From: Oscillospiraceae bacterium UBA4632
Lineage (GTDB): Bacteria > Bacillota > Clostridia > Oscillospirales > Oscillospiraceae
Assembly (NCBI GenBank): GCA_002405995.1
Contig: DHMW01000109.1
Location: 6,689 to 30,482, forward strand
DNA: 23,794 bases
Reading direction: 5' to 3'
Each line of letters opens with the position of its first letter. Position 1 is the stretch's first letter. The position numbers were made by a program, and so were the translations under genes. A model generated the notes under the pieces. The model saw only the letters and a program-made list of their open reading frames with translations, did no database searches and was not told where the DNA came from. This document shows positions 1 through 6,002 of the stretch, one piece after another.

Positions 1-508
1 CGAGCGACGCGCACACCTGCGTCCCGTCGCCGACAAAGACGACCTTGCAGTCCTCCAGCCGCTTGCCCTGCGGCAGATGCTCCATGATCGTGCACATGTC
101 GCCGATCTCCTGCGTGGGGTGGTTGTAATCCGACATGCCGTTGAGCACGGGGACCGCGCAGCTTTCAGCCAGCGCCTCGATGGTCCTGTGCTCGATGACG
201 CGCGCCATCACAACGTCCACGAGCCTCGAGAGCACCTTGCCCGTGTCGCCGATGGTCTCATGCCCGCCGAGCTGGATCATGCCGGGGCCCAAATACTGCG
301 CGTGGCCGCCCAGCTGGCTCATCGCCGTTTCAAACGAAACGCGCGTGCGCGTGCTGGACTGCTGAAAGATCATACCGAGCGTCATATTACGCATCAAGGG
401 CGGGTAGTAGCCCGCTCCGATCGCCCGCTTGATGGCAAGCGACAGCTCGATGATGTCCAGCAGCTCCCGCCTGGTAAAATCACCTGTGTCGATAAAGTCC
501 TTTTTCAT
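1..508 (-). CDS. ptcA: Putrescine/ornithine-type carbamoyltransferase, 3' part cut off by window edge
   Basis: Partial gene: the first 169 codons are present and the C-terminal half lies left of the window. The family transfers the carbamoyl group between carbamoyl phosphate and an amine (putrescine or ornithine) in the cytoplasm; PtcA works with agmatine deiminase and carbamate kinase to make ATP from agmatine. Visible are the carbamoyl-phosphate loop SSTRTR (residues 51-56), GGHETI (81-86), an HPTQE motif (130-134) and the start of the second domain (VFVGDGTQVC). The run QQSSTRTRVSFE and the stretch around GGHETIGDT resemble my memory of enterococcal PtcA more than anabolic ArgF, so I prefer putrescine carbamoyltransferase. 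The substrate-selecting C-terminal residues are missing, so ornithine remains possible. The start is ATG at 508, with GGAGG at 515-519 six bases upstream. No agmatine deiminase or carbamate kinase gene is visible; they would lie to the left. Confidence 0.8.
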   Translation of the reverse strand, partial: MKKDFIDTGDFTRRELLDIIELSLAIKRAIGAGYYPPLMRNMTLGMIFQQSSTRTRVSFETAMSQLGGHAQYLGPGMIQLGGHETIGDTGKVLSRLVDVVMARVIEHRTIEALAESCAVPVLNGMSDYNHPTQEIGDMCTIMEHLPQGKRLEDCKVVFVGDGTQVCASL

Positions 509-604
509 ATGCAACCTCCGGAAAACCAAATTTGCTTCTGACTTCCCGCATAGTGTTTGCACCCTTTTCCATTTTTACGCATCGTGCGGCGCAAAAAGCA
601 GCGC

Positions 605-630
605 GGGCGGCTTCCCCGCCTGCGCCGCCC
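605..630. other. GC-rich hairpin in the divergent intergenic region
   Basis: GGGCGGC (605-611) and GCCGCCC (624-630) form a perfect 7-bp stem with a 12-base loop. It lies in the 229-base gap between the divergent carbamoyltransferase and phosphate transporter genes, so it would fall in the leader of the minus-strand gene. Neither side has a T-run typical of a terminator. Role unknown. Confidence 0.35.
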
Positions 631-668
631 CGATTTTACGCAGATTTTACAAAAGCATGGTGTTGGAT

Positions 669-696
669 TTGACAAAGCGCCGCTATGCTTTAACTT
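669..696 (+). promoter_or_regulatory. Possible promoter of the Na+/Pi cotransporter gene
   Basis: A perfect TTGACA lies at 669-674 and a weak TAACTT at 691-696 (16-base spacer), about 40 bases before the ATG at 738. The -35 box is good and the -10 box is poor. No phosphate-responsive box was recognised. Confidence 0.35.
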
Positions 697-737
697 GGTC
701 ACAAATGAGAAACGAGAGAGTAAAGGAACGATAGGCC

Positions 738-2501
738 ATGAATATTTTCAACGCATTGACGATGCTCGGCGGGCTGTGCCTGTTTCTTTTCGGCATGACG
801 CTGATGGGACAGGCGCTCGAGCGCCGCGCGGGCGGCAGGCTCCGCGCGCTGCTCGACCAGATGACGGGGAAGCCCCTTGCGGGCTTTCTGACGGGTCTTG
901 GCGTCACCGCCATCATCCAGAGCTCATCGGCAACGACCGTCATGGTCGTCGGTTTTGTCAACTCAGGACTGATGACGCTGCGCCAGGCGATCAACGTCAT
1001 CATGGGCGCAAACGTCGGCACGACGGTGACCGCCTGGCTCCTGAGCCTCGGCGGCATTGACGGCAGCAGCGTGTGGCTGAAGCTCTTAAAGCCCAGCTCC
1101 TTTACGCCGGTGCTGGCGCTCGTCGGCATCATCTATTTCATGTTCTGCAGGGACAACCGGAAAAAGGACACCGGCGTTATCCTGCTCGGCTTTGCCACGC
1201 TCATGTTCGGCATGGAAACGATGAGCGGCGCGGTCGCCGGGCTGAAGGACGTACCCGCCTTTACGCAGCTTTTCCTTGCGTTTACAAACCCCGTGCTCGG
1301 CGTGCTCGCCGGTGCGGTGCTGACCGGCATCATCCAGTCCAGCTCCGCCTCCGTCGGCATCCTGCAGGCTCTCGCCACCACCGGCGCGGTCAGCTATGCC
1401 GCCGCCATCCCCATCATCATGGGGCAGAACATCGGCACGACCGTGACCGCCTTGCTCTCCTCCATCGGCACGAATAAAAACGCCCGCCGCGCCGCCGTCG
1501 TCCACCTGCTGTTCAACGTCATCGGCGTTGCCGTGCTGCTGACGGCCTTCTGCATCGTGCGCGCGGCGTTCGCCCCCGCGCTGCTGGACGAGCCGGCCAC
1601 CATGGCGGGCATCGCCGTGGCACACTCGGTGTTCAACATCCTCTGCACCGCCATGCTGCTGCCCGCAGGCGGGCTGCTGGAAAGGCTTGCCGTCCGCCTT
1701 GTGCCGGACGGCAAGGGCGGCGCCCAGCAGACCGTGGAGCTGGACGAGCGTCTGCTCGCCACGCCCTCGCTCGCGCTGAGCCGCAGCCGCGCCGTCGCGC
1801 GCGAGATGGCGGAGTGCGCGGTGCAGGCGCTCTGCGCCGCGCTGGACACGCTGACCGCCTACACGCCCGAGCTCGCCCAGCGCATCCGGGAGGATGAGGA
1901 GCGCTGCGACCATTACGAGGATGTCATCGGCACTTACCTCGTCAGGCTCAGCGCGCAGAAGATGGGGCGCGCGGAAAGCGAGGAGGCGACGGAGCTGCTC
2001 AAAACCATCGGCGACCTTGAACGCATCTCCGACCATGCGGTCAACGTGCTGGAATCAGCGGAGGAGCTGCGCGCGAAGGGGCTTTCCTTCTCCCCCGCCG
2101 CCGCGCAGGAGCTTTCCGTTCTCACCGCCGCCGTGCGCGAGATCCTCGCGCTCTCGCTGCGCGCGTTCGAGCAGCAGGACGCCGCCGCGGCGTCCGACAT
2201 CGAGCCGCTCGAGGAGGTCATCGATACGCTCAAGGAACAGCTGCGCACACGCCACATCCTGCGCATGCAGCAGGGAACGTGCAGCATTGAGGCGGGCTTT
2301 GTGCTCTCCGACCTGCTCACCGATCTGGAGCGCACCTCCGACCACTGCTCCAACATTGCCGGCTGCATCATCGACGCCGCACGCCACAGTCTGAGCCTGC
2401 ACGAGACGCTGCGCGAAACGCGCGGCGAGAGCGGCGATTTCCGCCGCAAATTCCGCGCCTACGCGGACAAATACCGGCTCGGCGCCGTGCAGAGCATCTG
2501 A
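738..2501 (+). CDS. Na+/phosphate cotransporter family protein with PhoU-like C-terminus (paralogue 1)
   Basis: Membrane protein of 587 residues in the NptA/YjbB-type Na/Pi cotransporter family, which moves inorganic phosphate with sodium across the cytoplasmic membrane; direction and substrate are not proven here. The family's inverted repeat is plain: QSSSATT (61-67) followed by GANVGTT (90-96), then QSSSAS (200-205) followed by GQNIGTT (229-235), each between hydrophobic helices. The last ~230 residues form a helical PhoU-like domain with the paired motifs ERISDHAVN and ERTSDHCSN, the metal-binding signature of PhoU. The ATG at 738 has only a modest ribosome site (AAAGGAA about 10 bases upstream). 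It stands alone between a divergent and a convergent gene and ends just before a strong terminator. A paralogue lies at 18057-19862. Confidence 0.9.
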   Translation: MNIFNALTMLGGLCLFLFGMTLMGQALERRAGGRLRALLDQMTGKPLAGFLTGLGVTAIIQSSSATTVMVVGFVNSGLMTLRQAINVIMGANVGTTVTAWLLSLGGIDGSSVWLKLLKPSSFTPVLALVGIIYFMFCRDNRKKDTGVILLGFATLMFGMETMSGAVAGLKDVPAFTQLFLAFTNPVLGVLAGAVLTGIIQSSSASVGILQALATTGAVSYAAAIPIIMGQNIGTTVTALLSSIGTNKNARRAAVVHLLFNVIGVAVLLTAFCIVRAAFAPALLDEPATMAGIAVAHSVFNILCTAMLLPAGGLLERLAVRLVPDGKGGAQQTVELDERLLATPSLALSRSRAVAREMAECAVQALCAALDTLTAYTPELAQRIREDEERCDHYEDVIGTYLVRLSAQKMGRAESEEATELLKTIGDLERISDHAVNVLESAEELRAKGLSFSPAAAQELSVLTAAVREILALSLRAFEQQDAAAASDIEPLEEVIDTLKEQLRTRHILRMQQGTCSIEAGFVLSDLLTDLERTSDHCSNIAGCIIDAARHSLSLHETLRETRGESGDFRRKFRAYADKYRLGAVQSI

Positions 2502-2534
2502 GCGCGCCCGCTCTCTCCCCTTGACCGGGTGCGA

Positions 2535-2580
2535 AAAGCGCGAGCCTCCGGAAGCGTCCGGAGGCTCGCGCTTTCTGTTT
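2535..2580. terminator. Bidirectional intrinsic terminator between convergent genes
   Basis: A perfect 18-bp stem, left arm 2535-2552 and right arm 2557-2574, with a 4-base loop. The ends are AAA...TTT, followed by a T-rich stretch on the plus strand. It sits between the stops of the phosphate transporter (2501) and the wall hydrolase (2595) and can serve both. Confidence 0.9.
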
Positions 2581-2594
2581 CATTTCAGTTCATT

Positions 2595-4619
2595 TCAGCG
2601 GAGGAACCACAGGTCCATATCCACATCGCCTTCAATGCCGGGCACGCTGCCCTTATCCGTATACTGCCACATGGCAAAATCGTAGTAGAACTCCGGCGCA
2701 GCCTTATCGTAGTTAGCGTACCAGAGCGGATAGGCCGTCAGCTCGCTGAGGTCGTACTTGACGTAGCCCGCGTAGTTGGTGATATAGATCATCGTATCAT
2801 AGCCCGCGGCGCGGATGATATCGCAGAAGGCCTTCGCGCATTCGCACAGCACGCCCGTCTCGATGCCGTAGGTGCGGGCGCTCGACTTACCGACGACCTC
2901 CCAGTCAAAGACCACAGGGCCGGTGACCGTATGCCCGCGCAGCTGCTCGAGCACGTAATACGCCTCCTCGCGCGCTTCCTCCGCACTCACCGCCTGCGAA
3001 TAGAAATACGCGCCCACCTGAAGCCCCGCGCGCGCCGCGCCGTCGGCGTACTCGTGGAATTTCTTGTCTGCGTAGATCTTGCCCTCGGTATATCCGCGGC
3101 CGCCCACACGCGCAATGACAAACTCCACGCCGCTTGACGCCACCGCCGTCCAGTCCACATCGCCCTGATACTGCGAAACATCGATGCCCAGACGGGTACG
3201 CACGCTCGGATCGTTGTAATACATCACGCTGCCGCTGCGGGAAAACGCGCTCTTGTCGTAGCTGTTGACGGGTACGCCGTCCAGCACGTCAAGCACATAG
3301 TCATTGTAGTAGATCTTCTGCTTCTGGTTCAGCGAGCTGAGCTGATAGATGCGCCACACGATCGTCGCCGCCTCGGCGCGCGTGATGCTGCTGTCCGGCG
3401 CGAACACCGTCTGCCCGTTCACCTGCGAGCCGATGAAAATGCCCGCCTCGTAAAGTGCGGTGACGTAGCCGTCGTCCACGTCGGCGAAGGGCGTTGACGC
3501 GCCCGACGCACCGTAGCCCAGCGCCCTGGCAGCAAAGCGCGCCACATCGAGGCGGCTGATGGGACTGTCGAGCGCCTCCGCCTTGTCGCGGGCGAGATAT
3601 CCCATCGAAAGGGCGTAGGTACCGTAGCCGCTCGCCCAGTGCTTACCCGTGGGCTGCTGCTCCTTATGCCCCGTGGCGAGCAGCACGAGCTTGAGCGTTT
3701 CACCTGTGCTGGTGGCACGGTTGGGGGCGAAGGTCCCGTCGTCGTTGCCGTTCACGATGCCGTCAGCGCTCAGCTCCATCACATAGTCGTAGAACCAGTC
3801 CGTGGCCTTCACGTCAGAATACGTCCGCCCGCTGTAGCTGTTCTGCGTCCACACCGCCGTCGCCGTTGCGTTGCCGGAAACGATACTGCTCTCCGTCAGC
3901 GCCGCGCCCGTATTCGTCTGAAGGCCGGCGAAGCGGCAGCCGAGCTTTTCCATCGCGGGAAAGCTTCCGTAGACAGCGCCGCGCTGATACACGCGGAAGT
4001 CCGTTTCGTAGGACGCGCCGCTCTCTTTCTTGATGATCAGATAGGCAAACTCATTCTCTGCGGCGGCAAAGCTGCCGTCAAGGAACAGCGCAGCCTCCTG
4101 CATCCGGCGGGAGGCGAGATTGCCCATCGCCTCGCCGCCGACATGGCACCATTCGCCGAACGCCTGCGCCGTTTCAAGGCGCGTGGCGCTCACCTCGCCG
4201 CGGGCGATCTTCACAAGATCGCTCGTCCCGCTCATCCAGCCCGTGCCGAAGTTATAGCTGAAGCTGATGAGCGCGTCGAACTGCCCCTGCGTGGGCGTGA
4301 CGCCGTAGCGGGCGAAAAATTCATTCAGCTTGACCTCATAGCCCGCGATCTTGCCCAGCAGCAAAAGCTCCGCCTCCGGCTGCGTGATGCCGTTCGGGTA
4401 ATCGTCTGCCTCGCACTGCGTGCCATAGCCGATGTACCACTTGCCGTTGAGCGCATACTTCTCGCTGCGGAAGCCCTCGCTCTCCTCGATCAGCGCAAGC
4501 GCCGCCGCGCCCGCCGTCATCGTCTCCCCCGCCGCCAGCGCCGGGACGCACAGCGTCAGCGCAAGGCACAGCGCCAGCAGCGCCGCCAGCGGTCTTTTCT
4601 TCCAGTCCGTATGCTTCAT
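2595..4619 (-). CDS. Secreted SLH-anchored peptidoglycan hydrolase: GH24-like domain, three SLH repeats, GH25 muramidase
   Basis: A 674-residue wall enzyme. Residues 1-30 are a signal peptide: KK, a hydrophobic core, then PALA before AGE. Residues ~35-185 resemble T4/endolysin-type GH24 lysozyme, with EGF at 48-50 (E48 the presumed acid) and GYGT at 64-67; the usual central Asp appears replaced (YAL). Three SLH repeats follow at about 267-317 (YSDVKATDWFYDYV), 325-370 and 377-427 (ITRAEAATIVWRIYQL); these bind secondary wall polymers. Residues 478-672 are a GH25 muramidase: GIDVSQYQG with D480, FDWE with D572/E574, and a terminal DVDMD. GH25 cleaves the MurNAc-GlcNAc bond. The start is ATG at 4619, with AAAGGAG at 4629-4635. 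It is a single-gene unit with its own promoter and terminator. Assignment of the domains is firm; the substrate (own wall in growth, or other cells) is unknown. Confidence 0.9.
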   Translation of the reverse strand: MKHTDWKKRPLAALLALCLALTLCVPALAAGETMTAGAAALALIEESEGFRSEKYALNGKWYIGYGTQCEADDYPNGITQPEAELLLLGKIAGYEVKLNEFFARYGVTPTQGQFDALISFSYNFGTGWMSGTSDLVKIARGEVSATRLETAQAFGEWCHVGGEAMGNLASRRMQEAALFLDGSFAAAENEFAYLIIKKESGASYETDFRVYQRGAVYGSFPAMEKLGCRFAGLQTNTGAALTESSIVSGNATATAVWTQNSYSGRTYSDVKATDWFYDYVMELSADGIVNGNDDGTFAPNRATSTGETLKLVLLATGHKEQQPTGKHWASGYGTYALSMGYLARDKAEALDSPISRLDVARFAARALGYGASGASTPFADVDDGYVTALYEAGIFIGSQVNGQTVFAPDSSITRAEAATIVWRIYQLSSLNQKQKIYYNDYVLDVLDGVPVNSYDKSAFSRSGSVMYYNDPSVRTRLGIDVSQYQGDVDWTAVASSGVEFVIARVGGRGYTEGKIYADKKFHEYADGAARAGLQVGAYFYSQAVSAEEAREEAYYVLEQLRGHTVTGPVVFDWEVVGKSSARTYGIETGVLCECAKAFCDIIRAAGYDTMIYITNYAGYVKYDLSELTAYPLWYANYDKAAPEFYYDFAMWQYTDKGSVPGIEGDVDMDLWFLR

Positions 4620-4683
4620 TCTTTTGTTCTCCTTTGCCGGGATCGGGCGTACGCGCCCATGTTCGACGGTTTTCGACAGCGCC

Positions 4684-4712
4684 AGTATACCACAGGTTTA
4701 CATAAGAATCAA
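4684..4712 (-). promoter_or_regulatory. Promoter of the SLH/GH25 hydrolase gene
   Basis: On the minus strand, TTGATT (4712-4707) and TATACT (4689-4684) are separated by exactly 17 bases, giving a predicted transcript start near 4677 and a leader of about 57 bases. Confidence 0.75.
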
Positions 4713-4721
4713 CACAGCCGC

Positions 4722-4760
4722 AAAAATTTCCCCTACCGTACATGAGCGGCAGGGGATTTT
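4722..4760 (-). terminator. Intrinsic terminator after the FliB-like gene
   Basis: CCCCTACCG (4730-4738) pairs with CGGCAGGGG (4747-4755), with one G.U in the minus-strand RNA. On the minus strand it is followed by AAATTTTTG. It begins right at the FliB-like stop (4761) and lies upstream of the hydrolase promoter, so it insulates the two minus-strand units. T-runs on both sides would allow bidirectional use. Confidence 0.75.
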
Positions 4761-5702
4761 TCACATCAGCGCATCGTACAGCGCGTTCAGATTGTCGTCG
4801 GAATACTCCACCTCCGCGCTGTACAGCCGGCAAAGCCCGATCTGATCGTCCACAGTGAAGGTCCCGTGCAGCAGGAAATGCAGCGCACCGAGCGATGCCA
4901 GCAGCCGCACCGACAGCACCGCAAACGCCGCCTTGCCGGACACGTCCCCGTCGTCCAGCGCCGCAGGCACGTGGCGGTAGAGGAAGTAGACGAGCAGCTG
5001 CTCGTACTCCGTCTCCCTCCCGTGCATATGCGCGGCAAAATCGTCGAGCGGCAGCGCGTTTGCGTGTTCCCGCAGTGCTTCCAGAATGCCCGTCCACGTT
5101 TCGTCCATGCGCTCGAGTGAGAGATAAAGCTCCGCCCACCGTGCAAGCGGGATGTCCGGCAGGCGCGCGCCGCAGAGCGCCAGCACGTTTTCCAGCCGCC
5201 GCTCCATCGGAAGCGCGCGCTCCTGCGCCGCCTCCAAAAGCCGCCCGCGCAGCGCCAGCAGCGCAGTCTCCTCTTCTTCCAGCGCGCCTTCGCCCGTCAC
5301 GAGCAGCGCCGTTTTGTCCCGCTTTGTCAGGATGAGCCGCGCGGCCTCCTCGCAGCAAAGCCCCACGCCGATCTCCGTGCGGCCGGAAAAAAAGCTGCGG
5401 TAGCGCGGGTGGTCGGTGCAGATCTGACAGAGCAGCTCTTCTCCGCCGTGCAGGATCAGGTCGCAGAGATTGTCCGCATTCAAAAACGGGCAGCGCTCCT
5501 GCTCGCCTAAGATAAAGTGCGGCGTCTCGCCGCTGCGGTCGATATCCTTGCGCAGGCGCTCGCCCATCTCGCCGCCGATCTGATCGTAGGCGGCAAGGGA
5601 AGCCTCGTCCACGTCGATCTCCCAGCCGATGCAGCAGTTGTGGCGGCAGCGTCCGGCAATGCAATGGAAAAGCGGATAATAGTCCGGATAGGTGTTCTGC
5701 AC
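4761..5702 (-). CDS. fliB: FliB-like (flagellin) lysine N-methylase family protein, GTG start
   Basis: A 313-residue cytoplasmic protein matching the FliB family, which methylates lysine side chains of flagellin in Salmonella; the target here is unknown. Shown directly: the N-terminal YPDYYPLFHC, a Cys cluster C14, C19, C23, C24 (NCCIGWE), then CPFLN (71-75), C80, C92, C95, HPR (98-100) and C116-C117. This arrangement suggests a bound Fe-S cluster or metal. I chose GTG at 5702 over the upstream in-frame ATG at 5738: GGGAGG sits 8 bases before the GTG, whereas the ATG has no ribosome site and would be only ~11 bases from the predicted transcript start; the family also begins near the YPxYY motif. 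No flagellar gene is present in the window, so the name describes the family rather than a proven role. Confidence 0.8.
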   Translation of the reverse strand: MQNTYPDYYPLFHCIAGRCRHNCCIGWEIDVDEASLAAYDQIGGEMGERLRKDIDRSGETPHFILGEQERCPFLNADNLCDLILHGGEELLCQICTDHPRYRSFFSGRTEIGVGLCCEEAARLILTKRDKTALLVTGEGALEEEETALLALRGRLLEAAQERALPMERRLENVLALCGARLPDIPLARWAELYLSLERMDETWTGILEALREHANALPLDDFAAHMHGRETEYEQLLVYFLYRHVPAALDDGDVSGKAAFAVLSVRLLASLGALHFLLHGTFTVDDQIGLCRLYSAEVEYSDDNLNALYDALM

Positions 5703-5755
5703 GGCGGAGTCCTCCCATGATCGGTGTCGCGCGGTCATAGATCTCGCGCTGCTTT

Positions 5756-5784
5756 ATTATAAATCGCACCGGCGCGCATTGCAA
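5756..5784 (-). promoter_or_regulatory. Promoter of the FliB-like gene
   Basis: On the minus strand, TTGCAA (5784-5779) and TATAAT (5761-5756) are 17 bases apart. The predicted start is near 5749, giving a ~47-base leader to the GTG at 5702. It is back to back with the tRNA-Leu promoter. Confidence 0.75.
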
Positions 5785-5796
5785 CGAATTTTCTTC

Positions 5797-5825
5797 TTGC
5801 CGCTGCAAATGAGATATGATATAAT
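5797..5825 (+). promoter_or_regulatory. Promoter of tRNA-Leu
   Basis: TTGCCG (5797-5802), a 17-base spacer and a perfect TATAAT (5820-5825). The predicted start is near 5832, a few bases before the mature tRNA 5' end. Confidence 0.85.
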
Positions 5826-5835
5826 AAGACCATAT

Positions 5836-5920
5836 GCGGGCATGATGAAATTGGCAGACATGCGAGATTTAGGTTCTCGTGCTTTACGGCGTTGGGGTTC
5901 GAGTCCCCATGCCCGCACCA
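5836..5920 (+). tRNA. tRNA-Leu (anticodon UAG), CCA encoded
   Basis: An 85-base class II tRNA. The acceptor stem is GCGGGCA (5836-5842) with TGCCCGC (5910-5916), then A and an encoded CCA (5918-5920). The anticodon stem is CGAGA/TCTCG (5863-5867, 5875-5879) with loop TTTAGGT, giving anticodon UAG at 5870-5872. A 13-base variable region (5880-5892) and the T arm TGGGG-TTCGAGT-CCCCA (5893-5909) complete the fold. It reads CUN leucine codons, chiefly CUA. Confidence 0.95.
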
Positions 5921-5928
5921 CGGCAAAA

Positions 5929-5964
5929 AAGGAAGCGCACCGCGAAACGATGCGCTTCCTTCTG
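5929..5964 (+). terminator. Hairpin after tRNA-Leu, weak terminator or processing/attenuation element
   Basis: AAGGAAGCGCA (5929-5939) pairs perfectly over 11 bp with TGCGCTTCCTT (5951-5961) across an 11-base loop. The following TCTGACATTT is a poor U-tract. It lies between the tRNA and the GTPase gene, where I see no other promoter, so partial readthrough is plausible. Confidence 0.6.
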
Positions 5965-6002
5965 ACATTTCCGCCCGACCCGCTGCTGAAAGGAGGCGCG
6001 CC

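Noticed and set aside
2584..2598. Tandem repeat CATTTCAGTT/CATTTCAG at the end of the hydrolase gene
   Set aside because: Only two short copies, partly coding; likely chance or slippage with no evident function.
5703..5738. Upstream ATG start for the FliB-like gene
   Set aside because: No ribosome site, nearly leaderless relative to the predicted promoter, and outside the conserved N-terminus of the family; GTG at 5702 fits better.
5892..6002. N-terminal extension of the GTPase frame up to 5892
   Set aside because: It starts inside tRNA-Leu and crosses the hairpin. The GTPase motif pattern and AAAGGAGG ribosome site place the start at 6003.
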